From: Agrobacterium sp. a22-2
Lineage (GTDB): Bacteria > Pseudomonadota > Alphaproteobacteria > Rhizobiales > Rhizobiaceae
Assembly: GCF_012276985.1 (NCBI RefSeq)
Contig: NZ_JAAXMM010000005.1
Coordinates: forward strand, 62,001 to 126,000
Reading direction: 5' to 3'
Length of the DNA stretch: 64,000 bases
Below the pieces are notes generated by a model. The model was not told where the DNA came from and ran no database searches. It was given only the letters and a program-made list of their open reading frames with translations. Numbering within the stretch: the first letter of the stretch is position 1; every line of letters begins with the position of its first letter. The position numbers and the translations under genes are program-made. Positions 44,676 to 56,374 of the stretch are shown here, in pieces.

Positions 44676-44704
44676 TTGACATTTGAACAATTATGTTCAA
44701 AATA
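44676..44704 (+). promoter_or_regulatory. Promoter with TetR-type operator
   Basis: A TTGACA -35 box (44676-44681) is followed directly by a perfect inverted repeat, TTTGAACA-N4-TGTTCAAA (44682-44701), and AT-rich AAAATA in -10 position. The repeat fills the promoter spacer, where a bound TetR dimer would block RNA polymerase. The lipoprotein start is at 44758. Confidence 0.75.
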
Positions 44705-44757
44705 AATCGTACCAGTTCATTTACACCGGTCGAGAGACCGTTGCCAGGAGAACCGAT

Positions 44758-44943
44758 ATGAAGAAACTGCTGCTTGCCTCGCTATTGCTCGCCGCACTTG
44801 CCAGCTGCTCACAAACCACCAAGCCTGCCGATGAGAAGTCGGTGGCCTGCGCGAAAGCGGGCCTTTCCGCCGAGGAATGTGCCCAGTCGAAATATGGTTT
44901 GCATGCGACGACCCTGCCGCCCGTCGTCTCGCCCTCGACCTGA
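44758..44943 (+). CDS. Small lipoprotein, 61 residues, probable TetR target
   Basis: The ATG at 44758 has CAGGAGAACC upstream. The signal peptide MKKLLLASLLLAALASC ends in a lipobox (L14-A-S-C17). After lipidation and cleavage only 45 residues remain, with two further cysteines, Cys31 and Cys41 in VACAKAGLSAEECAQ, probably a disulfide. The C-terminus is Pro/Ser/Thr-rich. Asp is absent at +2 (Ser follows Cys), so outer-membrane sorting is expected. Family unknown; context suggests induction by the ligand of the divergent TetR protein. Confidence 0.8.
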   Translation: MKKLLLASLLLAALASCSQTTKPADEKSVACAKAGLSAEECAQSKYGLHATTLPPVVSPST

Positions 44944-45113
44944 CGCTGAGTAGGGTTGAGCCGCCGCCACATGGCCCTTGTCCGGGCAGAATCCATCGCC
45001 GTGCCGGCATCGGTATGACAAAATCGGTTGGGAGTTCCACAGGGTACTCCCAGTTCGGTTCATTTGGTGTATGCATGAACGCATACCAGTGACTAAACCG
45101 GACACGAAAAAGC

Positions 45114-47420
<2,307 letters not shown>

Positions 47421-47436
47421 GACCGGCCCTCTCTTG

Positions 47437-47465
47437 GACGCGCGGCCGCGGACCGGCTGCGCGTC
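47437..47465 (+). terminator. GC-rich hairpin after the malic enzyme gene
   Basis: GACGCGC and GCGCGTC form a 7-bp stem, 17 bases past the stop, but without a T-run. Possibly a weak terminator. Confidence 0.35.
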
Positions 47466-47598
47466 TCCTGTCCAATTCAGCCCTGCAACAGGCCTCAACT
47501 GTCCGGAAGCACACACAATCGCATGCAATCATAAATTGAACTGGACTTTTCTAACACAATCAACAATCCTAAACCCGTAGATTCTCTAGGGTCGGGCT

Positions 47599-48336
47599 AT
47601 GGTGGATCAAACCGGGTATTTCGAGCTCATGGACTGGCTCGAAAATGAGAAATCCGTGCAGCCTCAGGCTTTCTTCGAGCGCATGCAATTCACTTTCGGA
47701 ATTGCCAATCTTCTCTACATCGACGCAGCCGTCACGCCATCGGGGCTCAGGCTGCACCGCCTGCATCACACCTTCGGGCCGGTAGTGGAGCGCTCGTTTC
47801 AAATGCTCGGCGCCCCGGCACTGTCGCGGGTGGTGCGGTCGGCGTTGCGGTCGGTCAAACCGCTTGATCTTTCGGTGTCGCTGCAGAGCGACCCTCTCGG
47901 CGAAACGCTTGGCGCCCGCGCCCGGCAATTCGGACTGCCGCTGGAGGGCGTCTCCTACCCGTTGATTTCGCAAGGCGGCCGGTCAGCGCTTCTGGCCATC
48001 AATGTCGAGTTGGCGGCCCGCGAATGGCCGCAATACCGCCGGATCTACGATCGCGACATCCATGCCCTGGCCGCACAGTTCCACGCCGCCATGCTGGAGG
48101 GCACCCATGGCCTGCAAAGTAGGATCGTTCTGCGGCCACCCCTGACGCCGCGCGAAAAGGAAACGCTCGCCTGGACAGCCGCCGGCAAAAGCTACTGGGA
48201 AATCGCGGTGATCCTCGGTATCTCGGAACGGACCGTGCGGTTTTTCATGACCAATGCAAGACGCAAGCTGAACGCGGTCTCCAATACCCAGGCGGTCGCC
48301 GAAGCCGTCTGGCACGGCCTGATCTCCCATCTCTGA
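47599..48336 (+). CDS. LuxR-type quorum-sensing regulator (SinR-like)
   Basis: A 245-residue LuxR-family protein: an N-terminal autoinducer-binding domain (about residues 15-165) and a C-terminal helix-turn-helix (about 175-240, LTPREKETLAWTAAGKSYWEIAVIL...SERTVRFFMTNARRKL). It lies 162 bases upstream of a LuxI gene in the same direction. The pair corresponds to SinR/SinI or AvsR/AvsI type systems of rhizobia, which use long-chain acyl-homoserine lactones. Bound regulator is expected to activate luxI through the lux box upstream of it. The start is an ATG with AGGGTCGGGCT upstream. Confidence 0.9.
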   Translation: MVDQTGYFELMDWLENEKSVQPQAFFERMQFTFGIANLLYIDAAVTPSGLRLHRLHHTFGPVVERSFQMLGAPALSRVVRSALRSVKPLDLSVSLQSDPLGETLGARARQFGLPLEGVSYPLISQGGRSALLAINVELAAREWPQYRRIYDRDIHALAAQFHAAMLEGTHGLQSRIVLRPPLTPREKETLAWTAAGKSYWEIAVILGISERTVRFFMTNARRKLNAVSNTQAVAEAVWHGLISHL

Positions 48337-48422
48337 CACCGTGACGACGCCTCAGTATTCACAAGTTTCGCGTCCTAACGACGAGCCTCTGCGCCACTAT
48401 AATCCAGAATTGCTCGAGGCCA

Positions 48423-48442
48423 CCCTGTCTCTACCGACAGTT
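48423..48442 (+). promoter_or_regulatory. lux box upstream of luxI
   Basis: CTG-TCTCTACCGA-CAG is an inverted repeat (CTGTC/GACAG) that fits the LuxR-type CTG-N10-CAG pattern. It ends 56 bases before the luxI start, a normal place for activation. Confidence 0.7.
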
Positions 48443-48498
48443 TAATTGCGAACTCTTTGCCCCCAGTTTCCGTTCCTAGTCAGGAACAGGAGACTTGC

Positions 48499-49143
48499 AT
48501 GATTAAAATTTTGAACGGTTCCAATCGCCATCTTCACCGGGAAGACATGGCGCAGATGTTCCGTCTGCGTAAAAAAGTGTTTCACGACATGCTTCGATGG
48601 GACGTGCAGATCGAAGGCGACTTCGAGATCGACGGCTATGACCAGGCCAACCCGATCTACGTGCTCTCGCACGATCCACAGACCGGGCACTTGCGTGGCG
48701 CGCTGCGCCTGTTGCCGACGCTCGGGCCGAACATGCTGGACGATACCTTTCCGACCTTGCTCGGCGCCAATCCGCCGATCCGCAGCGCCGAGGTCTGGGA
48801 ATCGAGCCGGTTCTGCATCGAACCGGAAATCTCCCAGGACCGGGCGTCGAACCAGGTGACAATCGCGGCGGCCGAACTGATGTGTGGTGTCGGCGAACTG
48901 GGGCTGGCCTCCGGCCTCTCCCATATCGTTACGGTGACCGACGTGTTCCTGGAGCGCATGTTTCGCCGCATGGGTTGCGCTGGAGAGCGGATCGCCGAAC
49001 CGCACAAGATCGGCTCGGTCCACGCCGTGGCGATCGCCTGGGAGGTCACCGAAGAGTTGTTGGCCCGCATGAAAGCGGTCGCCGAAATCAACAGCTCCGT
49101 GCTGGAAAGACCAATGTCGCTGGAGCAGGCAAGGGCCGCATGA
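48499..49143 (+). CDS. LuxI-type acyl-homoserine-lactone synthase (SinI-like)
   Basis: A 214-residue synthase that makes N-acyl-homoserine lactone from S-adenosylmethionine and an acyl-carrier protein. All conserved positions are present: Arg24, Phe28, Trp34, Glu43, Asp45 and Asp48 near the N-terminus, Arg70, Glu101 and Arg104. The ATG at 48499 has AACAGGAGACTTGC upstream. The RKKVFHD and DGYDQ segments resemble SinI and AvsI, which make long-chain products. A hairpin terminator follows. Confidence 0.94.
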   Translation: MIKILNGSNRHLHREDMAQMFRLRKKVFHDMLRWDVQIEGDFEIDGYDQANPIYVLSHDPQTGHLRGALRLLPTLGPNMLDDTFPTLLGANPPIRSAEVWESSRFCIEPEISQDRASNQVTIAAAELMCGVGELGLASGLSHIVTVTDVFLERMFRRMGCAGERIAEPHKIGSVHAVAIAWEVTEELLARMKAVAEINSSVLERPMSLEQARAA

Positions 49144-49214
49144 GCCAGACGAAAGCAAAGGGAACGAAGAACATCTTCCTCTTGGAATTGTACATGCGGT
49201 TAAGGTAAAAGCGG

Positions 49215-49247
49215 AATACCGGTTGGCGCCGTCCAGCCGGTATTTTA
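49215..49247 (+). terminator. Terminator after luxI
   Basis: AATACCGGTTGG and CCAGCCGGTATT form a 12-bp stem (one G-T pair) with a six-base loop, followed by TTAT, about 70 bases beyond the stop. Confidence 0.75.
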
Positions 49248-49317
49248 TGATGGCGAAGGTGATGGCCGCGATCCTGCGGCCCGCCGACGCCGCGCAATAC
49301 GCTATCGGACCTGCATT

Positions 49318-50400
49318 GTGACCTTTGATCGGCATACACTCACGCTTCTGCTTGCGGCTGTGATCGTCACGACGGCCACGGATGCCGGAGCCACGGCCGT
49401 GTGCGACAGGCTGCGGGACAAGCTGGCTCGCACGCCGGTCGTCATCGGCGCCAGTTCCGAAATCCGCAAGCATTCGAGTGCGATCGCCCGTCAGAACTTC
49501 GAAATCCGCAAGGTGCGCCACGACCTGCGGCAAATGGGCTGCGGCAATGGCAGCATTATCACTTACGGTACCAGCGACCAGAACATCTGCGTCGAGCTTT
49601 CTGAAGCGCTGACGCGCATGGAGACCAACAAGCAGACGCTTATGGAAAAGCGCAGGGCGATCGGCACCGGAAATGCCGACAGCAACCCGACCCGCCAGCG
49701 CATTCTCGCCGCGATCGATGCCAATGGCTGCAACGAACTACCGCCGTCCGCACCGGAACCGGAGCCGAGCGAGGCTTCCACGCCGCCGGGACTGATCCGC
49801 CAGCCGGACAGCGAGGGCAATGCCTTCGATGCCTTGGCAGACCAGCTTGCCAATGACTATCCGAGCAATGGTGGAAACCTGCGCACGCTGTGTGTGCGCA
49901 CCTGCGACGGCTCTTTCTTCCCGATCTCGGGCAATGCGACGCCGCTCAATTTCCGCCGCGATGCGCAATTGTGCCAGCAGATGTGCCCCGGCACCGAAAC
50001 CGAGCTCTACTACCACTCGATCCTTACCGAGGAGAGTGCGGACATGGTGTCGACCTCGACCGGACGGCCCTATCGGGAGTTGCCGACGGCGTTTTCCTAT
50101 CTGAGCCGCCCGACTGGAGACAAGCCCGCCTGCGGCTGCAATCTCTCGGCCGATCGCAACAAGAGCCTGCCGAACAGCCAAGGCGGCCAGACGTCGGCGC
50201 CCGGCGGCTATTCCTCGATCACGGAGATCAAGACCAAGCCCGAAACCGCAGCGACGGCCCCTGCCGAAATGCCGGAGCGGTCCTACGATCCGGCCGAAAG
50301 CAAGGTCCGCCGTGTGGGTCCGATGTTCCTGCCGACGGAAACGAGCAGCATCGACCTGAAGAACCCGGCTTTGCCTGGGCCGCAGCCCGTCCAGCAGTAA
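49318..50400 (+). CDS. DUF2865 exported protein
   Basis: A 360-residue protein with an N-terminal signal-like helix (TLTLLLAAVIVTTATDAGATA) and a DUF2865 domain, marked by LCVRTCDGSFFPIS, CQQMCPGTETELYYH and the ACGCN motif. Eight or more cysteines suggest disulfides in the periplasm. The region before it (about residues 45-130) looks coiled-coil; the tail is Pro-rich and disordered. The start is a GTG at 49318. The family is common in Rhizobiales, with no known function. It lies between luxI and bluB but is not part of either operon. Confidence 0.78.
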   Translation: MTFDRHTLTLLLAAVIVTTATDAGATAVCDRLRDKLARTPVVIGASSEIRKHSSAIARQNFEIRKVRHDLRQMGCGNGSIITYGTSDQNICVELSEALTRMETNKQTLMEKRRAIGTGNADSNPTRQRILAAIDANGCNELPPSAPEPEPSEASTPPGLIRQPDSEGNAFDALADQLANDYPSNGGNLRTLCVRTCDGSFFPISGNATPLNFRRDAQLCQQMCPGTETELYYHSILTEESADMVSTSTGRPYRELPTAFSYLSRPTGDKPACGCNLSADRNKSLPNSQGGQTSAPGGYSSITEIKTKPETAATAPAEMPERSYDPAESKVRRVGPMFLPTETSSIDLKNPALPGPQPVQQ

Positions 50401-50423
50401 CGCACGGTATCAGTGGGCGCAGG

Positions 50424-50449
50424 CAATACATTAGATATCGCTTGTATTG
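50424..50449. terminator. Inverted repeat between DUF2865 and bluB
   Basis: CAATACA and TGTATTG form a 7-bp stem with a 12-base loop between the converging genes. There is no good T-run; a weak bidirectional terminator is possible. Confidence 0.35.
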
Positions 50450-50494
50450 AGCTGATTTTGCATGGCAATCGTCCAGTGCAGTTGTGGCTGGAGA

Positions 50495-51232
<738 letters not shown>

Positions 51233-51237
51233 CTATG

Positions 51238-51416
51238 ATATCAGGCCGGTCTTCTGACTGGGCGTCACCTGAAAGCCGCGGCCTTCCCGACCGGATGGGG
51301 TCAGTGGCGTGGTTGCACAGCGGCAACCGATTGCGGCAGACATCAGCCTTACAGCGTTGGGCACGTTCCGGATTTGCACCGAATTCCCGATTCTCCCGTC
51401 GAGGACGGGCACCTGA
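51238..51416 (-). promoter_or_regulatory. Cobalamin riboswitch of bluB
   Basis: The minus strand has the conserved boxes in order: AGGTGCC near 51414, CGGTGCAAATCCGG at 51368-51381, GCCACTGA at 51301-51308 and GGGAAGGC at 51281-51288, ending in GACCGGCCTGAT. This is the adenosylcobalamin aptamer. It ends about 57 bases before the bluB start, so translation or transcription of bluB can be turned off by cobalamin. Confidence 0.9.
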
Positions 51417-51472
51417 TGGACGACACTGGCCACAAAGCGGCCTTCAGTGCAAGTGAGGTCAGCCGATCCGGC

Positions 51473-52306
51473 TCAACCGACCACCGGAAAATAACGCATA
51501 TAGGCGAATTCCTGGCCATCCGGCGACCAGCACGGCACATTGATCGTGCCCTGCCCGCCGAACAGTTCGAACAGGGTTTCGATATTGCCGCCGTCGGGAT
51601 CCATCAGGCGCAGCCTGACATCGAGATCGCGCGGATGATCGAACACGTCGGGGGCGTAGGACAGCAGCAGCACCTTGGCTCCGTCCGGGGATGGATGGGG
51701 AAACCAGTCACCGAAACCGTCACGGGTGACCTGCTCAAGTCCTGCGCCATCGGGATGGATACGCCAGATCTGCATGAGGCCCGTCCGGCTCGAGTTGAAA
51801 TAGATCCACTGGCCGTCGGCGGAATAGTCGGGACCGTCATTGCGGCCTTCGCCGAAGGTCAGCCGCGTCTCCTCGCCGCCGTCGATGGAGATGGTGTAGA
51901 TATCGAAGACATTTTCGCGGATACCGCAATAGGCGAACCGCCGACCGTCCGGCGACCAGCCGTGCCAATAGGACGGCAGGTTCAAGGTCACCTGGCGGGG
52001 GTCTCCGCCGGCAGACGGCAGGACATAGATACAGGATTTGCCGAATTCGGTCTTGTCGGAGATGGCAATCAGCGTGCCATCGGGCGACAGGCCGTGATCG
52101 TTGTTGATCTGGCGGGCAAAGCCGAGATCCACAGGCTGCGGCAGCGCGCTGCCGTCGACCGGCAGCCGGTACAATCCGCCATCGCCGTTGATCAGCAAAT
52201 GTCGCCCGTCAGGTGTCCAGTTCGGCGCTTCGAACAGGGCCTCGCTCTGCCAGACCACCCGATGGCTGCGGGTCGCAAGGTTGAAGATCTCGACGGAACT
52301 GCGCAT
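51473..52306 (-). CDS. TolB-like WD40/PD40 beta-propeller protein
   Basis: A 277-residue protein built from PD40 repeats, each with a WSPDG-like or SPDG turn: NWTPDGRHLL, GLSPDGTLIA, GWSPDGRRFA, DYSADGQWIY, HPSPDGAKVL and CWSPDGQEFA. Six such blades form a propeller as in TolB. It has no signal peptide, unlike true TolB, so it is probably cytoplasmic or exported another way. GGGAGG precedes the ATG at 52306. Function unknown; it is 95 bases from nadE. Confidence 0.8.
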   Translation of the reverse strand: MRSSVEIFNLATRSHRVVWQSEALFEAPNWTPDGRHLLINGDGGLYRLPVDGSALPQPVDLGFARQINNDHGLSPDGTLIAISDKTEFGKSCIYVLPSAGGDPRQVTLNLPSYWHGWSPDGRRFAYCGIRENVFDIYTISIDGGEETRLTFGEGRNDGPDYSADGQWIYFNSSRTGLMQIWRIHPDGAGLEQVTRDGFGDWFPHPSPDGAKVLLLSYAPDVFDHPRDLDVRLRLMDPDGGNIETLFELFGGQGTINVPCWSPDGQEFAYMRYFPVVG

Positions 52307-52401
52307 CTGGCTTGCCTCCCGAATCGGACCACCGCCCGTCTGTTCTTTGCTTTACCGCAATTCCGGACGCAATACCGGTTCCCACTTTTGCTGGAATTGC
52401 T

Positions 52402-54081
52402 TTAGCGGTCACGGAACCGGTTGGTGATGGGATAGCGGCGGTCGCGGCCGAAATTCTTCTTGGTGATCTTCACGCCCGGCGCCGACTGGCGGCGCTTGTA
52501 TTCGGCGAGATAGAGCAGATGCTCGATGCGGTGCACGGTTGCGATGTCATGGCCGCGCGCCACGATATCCTCGACCGCCATCTCCTTCTCGACCAGGCAT
52601 TCCAGGATATCGTCGAGCACCGGATAGGGCGGCAGCGAATCCTGGTCGGTCTGGTTGGGCCGGAGTTCCGCCGAGGGCGCCTTGGACAGGATATTGGCCG
52701 GGATGACTTCGCCGGAAGGACCTAGTGCACCCGGCGGCACATGCTTGTTGCGCCAGGCGGCCAGCGCATAGACCTGCATCTTGTAGAGGTCCTTGATCGG
52801 ATTGAAGCCGCCGTTCATGTCGCCATACAGCGTCGCATAGCCGACCGACATTTCCGATTTGTTGCCAGTTGTGACCACCATCGAGCCGAACTTGTTGGAG
52901 ATCGCCATCAGGATCGTGCCGCGCGTCCGGCTCTGCAGGTTTTCCTCGGTGATGCCGCTTTCCGTTCCCTCGAACATGTCGGCCAGCGCCGAAAGAAAAC
53001 CTTCGACCGGCTCTGAAATCGGCACGATATCGTAGTGGCAGCCGAGCGCCTTGGCGCAGGCGGCCGCATCCGCGAAGGATTCCTCCGACGTGTAGCGGTA
53101 GGGCAGCATCACCGTGCGCACCCGCTCCTCGCCCAGCGCATCGACGGCGATGGCTGCGCAGATCGCCGAATCGATGCCGCCGGACAGGCCAAGCACGACG
53201 CTCTTGAAGCCGTTCTTGTTGACGTAATCGCGGAAGCCCAGCATGCAGGCTCGGTAATCGGCCTCTTCGGCCTCGGGAACATGCGAGACCGGACCGGCGT
53301 CGCAGCGCCAGCCACCGGCCTCGCGGCGCCAGGTCGAGACGAACAACGTCGATTCGAACTGGCTCATCTGGAAGGCGAGCGTCTTGTCGGCATTGAAGCA
53401 GAAGCTCGCGCCGTCGAACACCAGTTCGTCCTGCCCGCCCAACTGGTTGGCATAGACCATGGGAAGGCCGGTCTCTATCACCTGCTTCAGGACGACCTGG
53501 TGGCGAATATCCACCTTCCCCCTGTAGTAGGGCGAGCCATTGGGCACCAGCAGCATTTCCGCGCCCGATTCCGCCAGCGTCTCGCAGGCACCGAGATCTC
53601 CCCAGATATCCTCGCAGATCGGAATGCCGATACGAACGCCACGGAAATTCACCGGCCCAGGCATATCGCCGGCGACGAACACGCGCTTCTCGTCGAACTC
53701 GCCATAATTGGGCAGGTCGATCTTGTCGCGGATCGCCACGATGCGACCGCCGTCGACCACGGCCACGGAATTGTGTCGCCCCTTTTCGCCCTGGCGCGGG
53801 AAGCCGACGACGATGCCGGGGCCGCCATCGGCCGTATCAGCCGCGAGTTCTTCGACGGCGGACAGGCAGTTATGCAGGAAGGATGGCTTCAGCACCAGAT
53901 CCTCCGGCGGATAGCCGGACAGGAACAGTTCGGTCAGCAAAAGCAGGTCGGCGCCGTGGGCGGCCGCCTCGGCACGCGCCTCGCGCGCCTTGGCTAGGTT
54001 GCCGACAATGTCGCCAACCGTCGGATTGAACTGCGCAATCGCAATGCGAAACGTATCGGGTCTGATCGGTGTGTCGCTCAT
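52402..54081 (-). CDS. nadE: Glutamine-dependent NAD+ synthetase
   Basis: A 559-residue two-domain enzyme for the last step of NAD synthesis. The N-terminal nitrilase domain has the Glu-Lys-Cys triad (LLLTELFLSGYPPEDL, RDKIDLPNYGEFDE, PICEDIWGD) and releases ammonia from glutamine; the C-terminal synthetase has the PP-loop GLSGGIDSAI. It adenylates deamido-NAD with ATP. Length is typical of the glutamine-dependent class. It is followed by the propeller gene in the same direction. Confidence 0.95.
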   Translation of the reverse strand: MSDTPIRPDTFRIAIAQFNPTVGDIVGNLAKAREARAEAAAHGADLLLLTELFLSGYPPEDLVLKPSFLHNCLSAVEELAADTADGGPGIVVGFPRQGEKGRHNSVAVVDGGRIVAIRDKIDLPNYGEFDEKRVFVAGDMPGPVNFRGVRIGIPICEDIWGDLGACETLAESGAEMLLVPNGSPYYRGKVDIRHQVVLKQVIETGLPMVYANQLGGQDELVFDGASFCFNADKTLAFQMSQFESTLFVSTWRREAGGWRCDAGPVSHVPEAEEADYRACMLGFRDYVNKNGFKSVVLGLSGGIDSAICAAIAVDALGEERVRTVMLPYRYTSEESFADAAACAKALGCHYDIVPISEPVEGFLSALADMFEGTESGITEENLQSRTRGTILMAISNKFGSMVVTTGNKSEMSVGYATLYGDMNGGFNPIKDLYKMQVYALAAWRNKHVPPGALGPSGEVIPANILSKAPSAELRPNQTDQDSLPPYPVLDDILECLVEKEMAVEDIVARGHDIATVHRIEHLLYLAEYKRRQSAPGVKITKKNFGRDRRYPITNRFRDR

Positions 54082-54261
54082 GACAATTGTTTACCCCGCG
54101 CGGCATGGCCGCGCAACGGCGCGCCGCGAAAATCGGCGGCCCGCCGCGCTCGCCCGCGGCCAAAAGCCGGGGACATATTGGAGCCACGGGATGGTTCATG
54201 TAGCGTTCATGACGGGCGTGTGACATTTAGATGAAATATTTATGACGATTGGACTCCGCTC

Positions 54262-56199
54262 TTGGTTGAAGTCGCCTCCAAAATCCAGACAAGCAGTAAT
54301 ACGATCGCCGTTACGGCGACCCGGCCTGATGTCAGTGACACAAGGGCGCAGGCCCTGCGGGGTGCGATCTGCATCGTGAATTCGCTGCTGCTGGCGACCT
54401 TGACGATCATGGGTGTCGAGTGGTTGGCGCGCGGCAGCCTCGACGGCGTTGCCGAGTTCATGACCTCGCTGTCACGCCCGGGACTGACGGCGATCGGCCT
54501 GCTGTTCCTCATGATGCTGGCGCTCGACGCCTTGCTCGGGCGGGCCTATCAGTCGGCCCTGATCGTCGCGCCGATCGCGCTGCTGCCGGCTTTCGTGTCC
54601 GGCCAGAAGCAATTGTTCCTGTCCGATCCGCTTTATCCAAGCGACTTCCTGTTCGGCCGGCAGATCGCCGAACTGCTGCCGGTCATGGTTGCGGCACGGC
54701 CCCTGGCCGCCGTGGCGATCTCGCTTTCGGCTGCGGCGGCGATCGGCCTGCTGGTCTATTTCTGGTTCTTCGCCTGGCGGCGTTTTCCCGAGCTGTCGGC
54801 ACGCTCCAAGCTGGCCCGCCTTGCCCTTGCCCTGCCATTGATCGGTCTCTTCCTGCCGCTGATGGATTACGCCCGCTATTCGCCGCTGCGCGATCGGCTC
54901 AACATCATCCCGATGATGTGGGACCAGACAGAAAACTACCGCCACAACGGCTTTCTGCTGGCCTTCACCTTCAATCTGCCGATGGCCAAGATTACCGCAC
55001 CTGTCGGCTACAGCCCGGATGCGATCGACGCCATCTCACCGGGGCCGACCATCGTGCAGTTCGGCCCGCGCCGCGAACCTGACGTCATCATGATCATGAG
55101 CGAATCCTTCTGGGATCCGACGCGGCTCACCAATGTCGGCCTGTCGCCCGATCCGATGCCGACAGTGCGGGAAAACCAGTCCGGCCACGTCTTTTCGCCC
55201 GAATTCGGCGGCATGACGGCGAACGTCGAGTTCGAGGCGCTAACCGGTTTTTCCAATGCCTATCTGCCCTATGGCAGCATTCCCTATCAGCAGTATGTCC
55301 GACATCCGCTGCCGTCGCTCGCCACCTTCTTCCGCTCGAAAGGCTACACCGCAAAGTCCTTCCATCCCTTCCAGAGCTGGTTCTGGAACCGCAGCGACGT
55401 CTATTCCGCCTTCGGCTTCGAGAGCTTCGAATCCGAGGAAAGCATGCCGCCCATGGAAAAGCGCGGCATCTTCGCCTCCGACGAAGCCCTGACGCAGGAA
55501 ATCATCCGCCAGGCCGACAATGCCGAAAACCCGTTCTTCTACTTCGCGGTGTCGCTGCAGGGACACGGCCCCTATGAGGCCAACCGCTATGCCCGCAACA
55601 CCATCTCGGTGTCGGCCCCGGGCCTTTCAGCGCAGAGCCAGGATTCGGTCGCAACCTATGCCCAGGGCATCCGTGAGGCCGACCAGAGCCTGAAGACGCT
55701 GATGGACTGGGCCAAGGGCCGCGACCGGGAAACCATCATCGTGCTGTTCGGCGACCATCTGCCGCCGCTTGGCAGCGTTTATCCGGAAAGTGGCTTCATG
55801 CGGGACGAGGTCGCGACCCGCAAGGCGTCACCGCTGGTGATGAAACGCCAGCATGAGACGCCGCTGGTCATATGGTCGTCGAAAAAGGGCCTGCAGAAGG
55901 ATATCGGCACGATCAGCCCGTCGCTGCTGCCCTATCACATCGTCAAGCTGGCCGGTTTCCGGCACCCCTATTATACCGGCCTGCTCGGTCGCGTTCAGCG
56001 CCAGTACGGCATTATCGACCGCTACCAGCTGATCGGCCGAGACGGTCTTGCCCAGCCCGACTGGAGCCTGTCCGGCGGCCGGATCGATCGGGCCATTCGC
56101 GACCAGCAGCTGCTGCAGCATGACATGATGTTCGGCGACCGCCATGGCGCGCAGCGGTTCTTCCCCGAAGACGCCGACCGGCGCGATCCCTCCAGCTGA
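54262..56199 (+). CDS. LTA-synthase-like phosphoglycerol/alkaline phosphatase superfamily protein
   Basis: A 645-residue membrane protein. Five hydrophobic helices (about residues 30-240) precede a periplasmic sulfatase-like domain (about 275-560). Metal and catalytic residues of LtaS type are in place: Glu281 in MIMSESFW, the nucleophile Thr319 in GGMTANVEFEAL, and Asp498-His499 in FGDHLPPLG. Gram-negative homologs transfer phosphoglycerol to cyclic glucans, OPG or other glycans. The exact acceptor is unknown. The start is probably a TTG at 54262; no ATG lies in frame near it. Confidence 0.85.
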   Translation: MVEVASKIQTSSNTIAVTATRPDVSDTRAQALRGAICIVNSLLLATLTIMGVEWLARGSLDGVAEFMTSLSRPGLTAIGLLFLMMLALDALLGRAYQSALIVAPIALLPAFVSGQKQLFLSDPLYPSDFLFGRQIAELLPVMVAARPLAAVAISLSAAAAIGLLVYFWFFAWRRFPELSARSKLARLALALPLIGLFLPLMDYARYSPLRDRLNIIPMMWDQTENYRHNGFLLAFTFNLPMAKITAPVGYSPDAIDAISPGPTIVQFGPRREPDVIMIMSESFWDPTRLTNVGLSPDPMPTVRENQSGHVFSPEFGGMTANVEFEALTGFSNAYLPYGSIPYQQYVRHPLPSLATFFRSKGYTAKSFHPFQSWFWNRSDVYSAFGFESFESEESMPPMEKRGIFASDEALTQEIIRQADNAENPFFYFAVSLQGHGPYEANRYARNTISVSAPGLSAQSQDSVATYAQGIREADQSLKTLMDWAKGRDRETIIVLFGDHLPPLGSVYPESGFMRDEVATRKASPLVMKRQHETPLVIWSSKKGLQKDIGTISPSLLPYHIVKLAGFRHPYYTGLLGRVQRQYGIIDRYQLIGRDGLAQPDWSLSGGRIDRAIRDQQLLQHDMMFGDRHGAQRFFPEDADRRDPSS

Positions 56200-56273
56200 C
56201 AGGTCATCGCGACCGCTCCGCCATCGGCGTGATGTTTAGGCCTGCGCATGACCGCTTGTATTAAAAAAAACCG

Positions 56274-56303
56274 TTGACACCGCAGCCCGGAGGATTTCTG
56301 TAT
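56274..56303 (+). promoter_or_regulatory. Candidate promoter for the 56375 gene
   Basis: TTGACA (56274-56279) and CTGTAT (56298-56303) are separated by 18 bases, close to the rhizobial sigma-70 pattern, and lie 72 bases before the start at 56375. Confidence 0.4.
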
Positions 56304-56374
56304 CGCGGCATTGCACCACCTTCCCGGAAAGGCTCATCCACAGCGGATGACATAAGAGTTCAGTCGATATCTCC

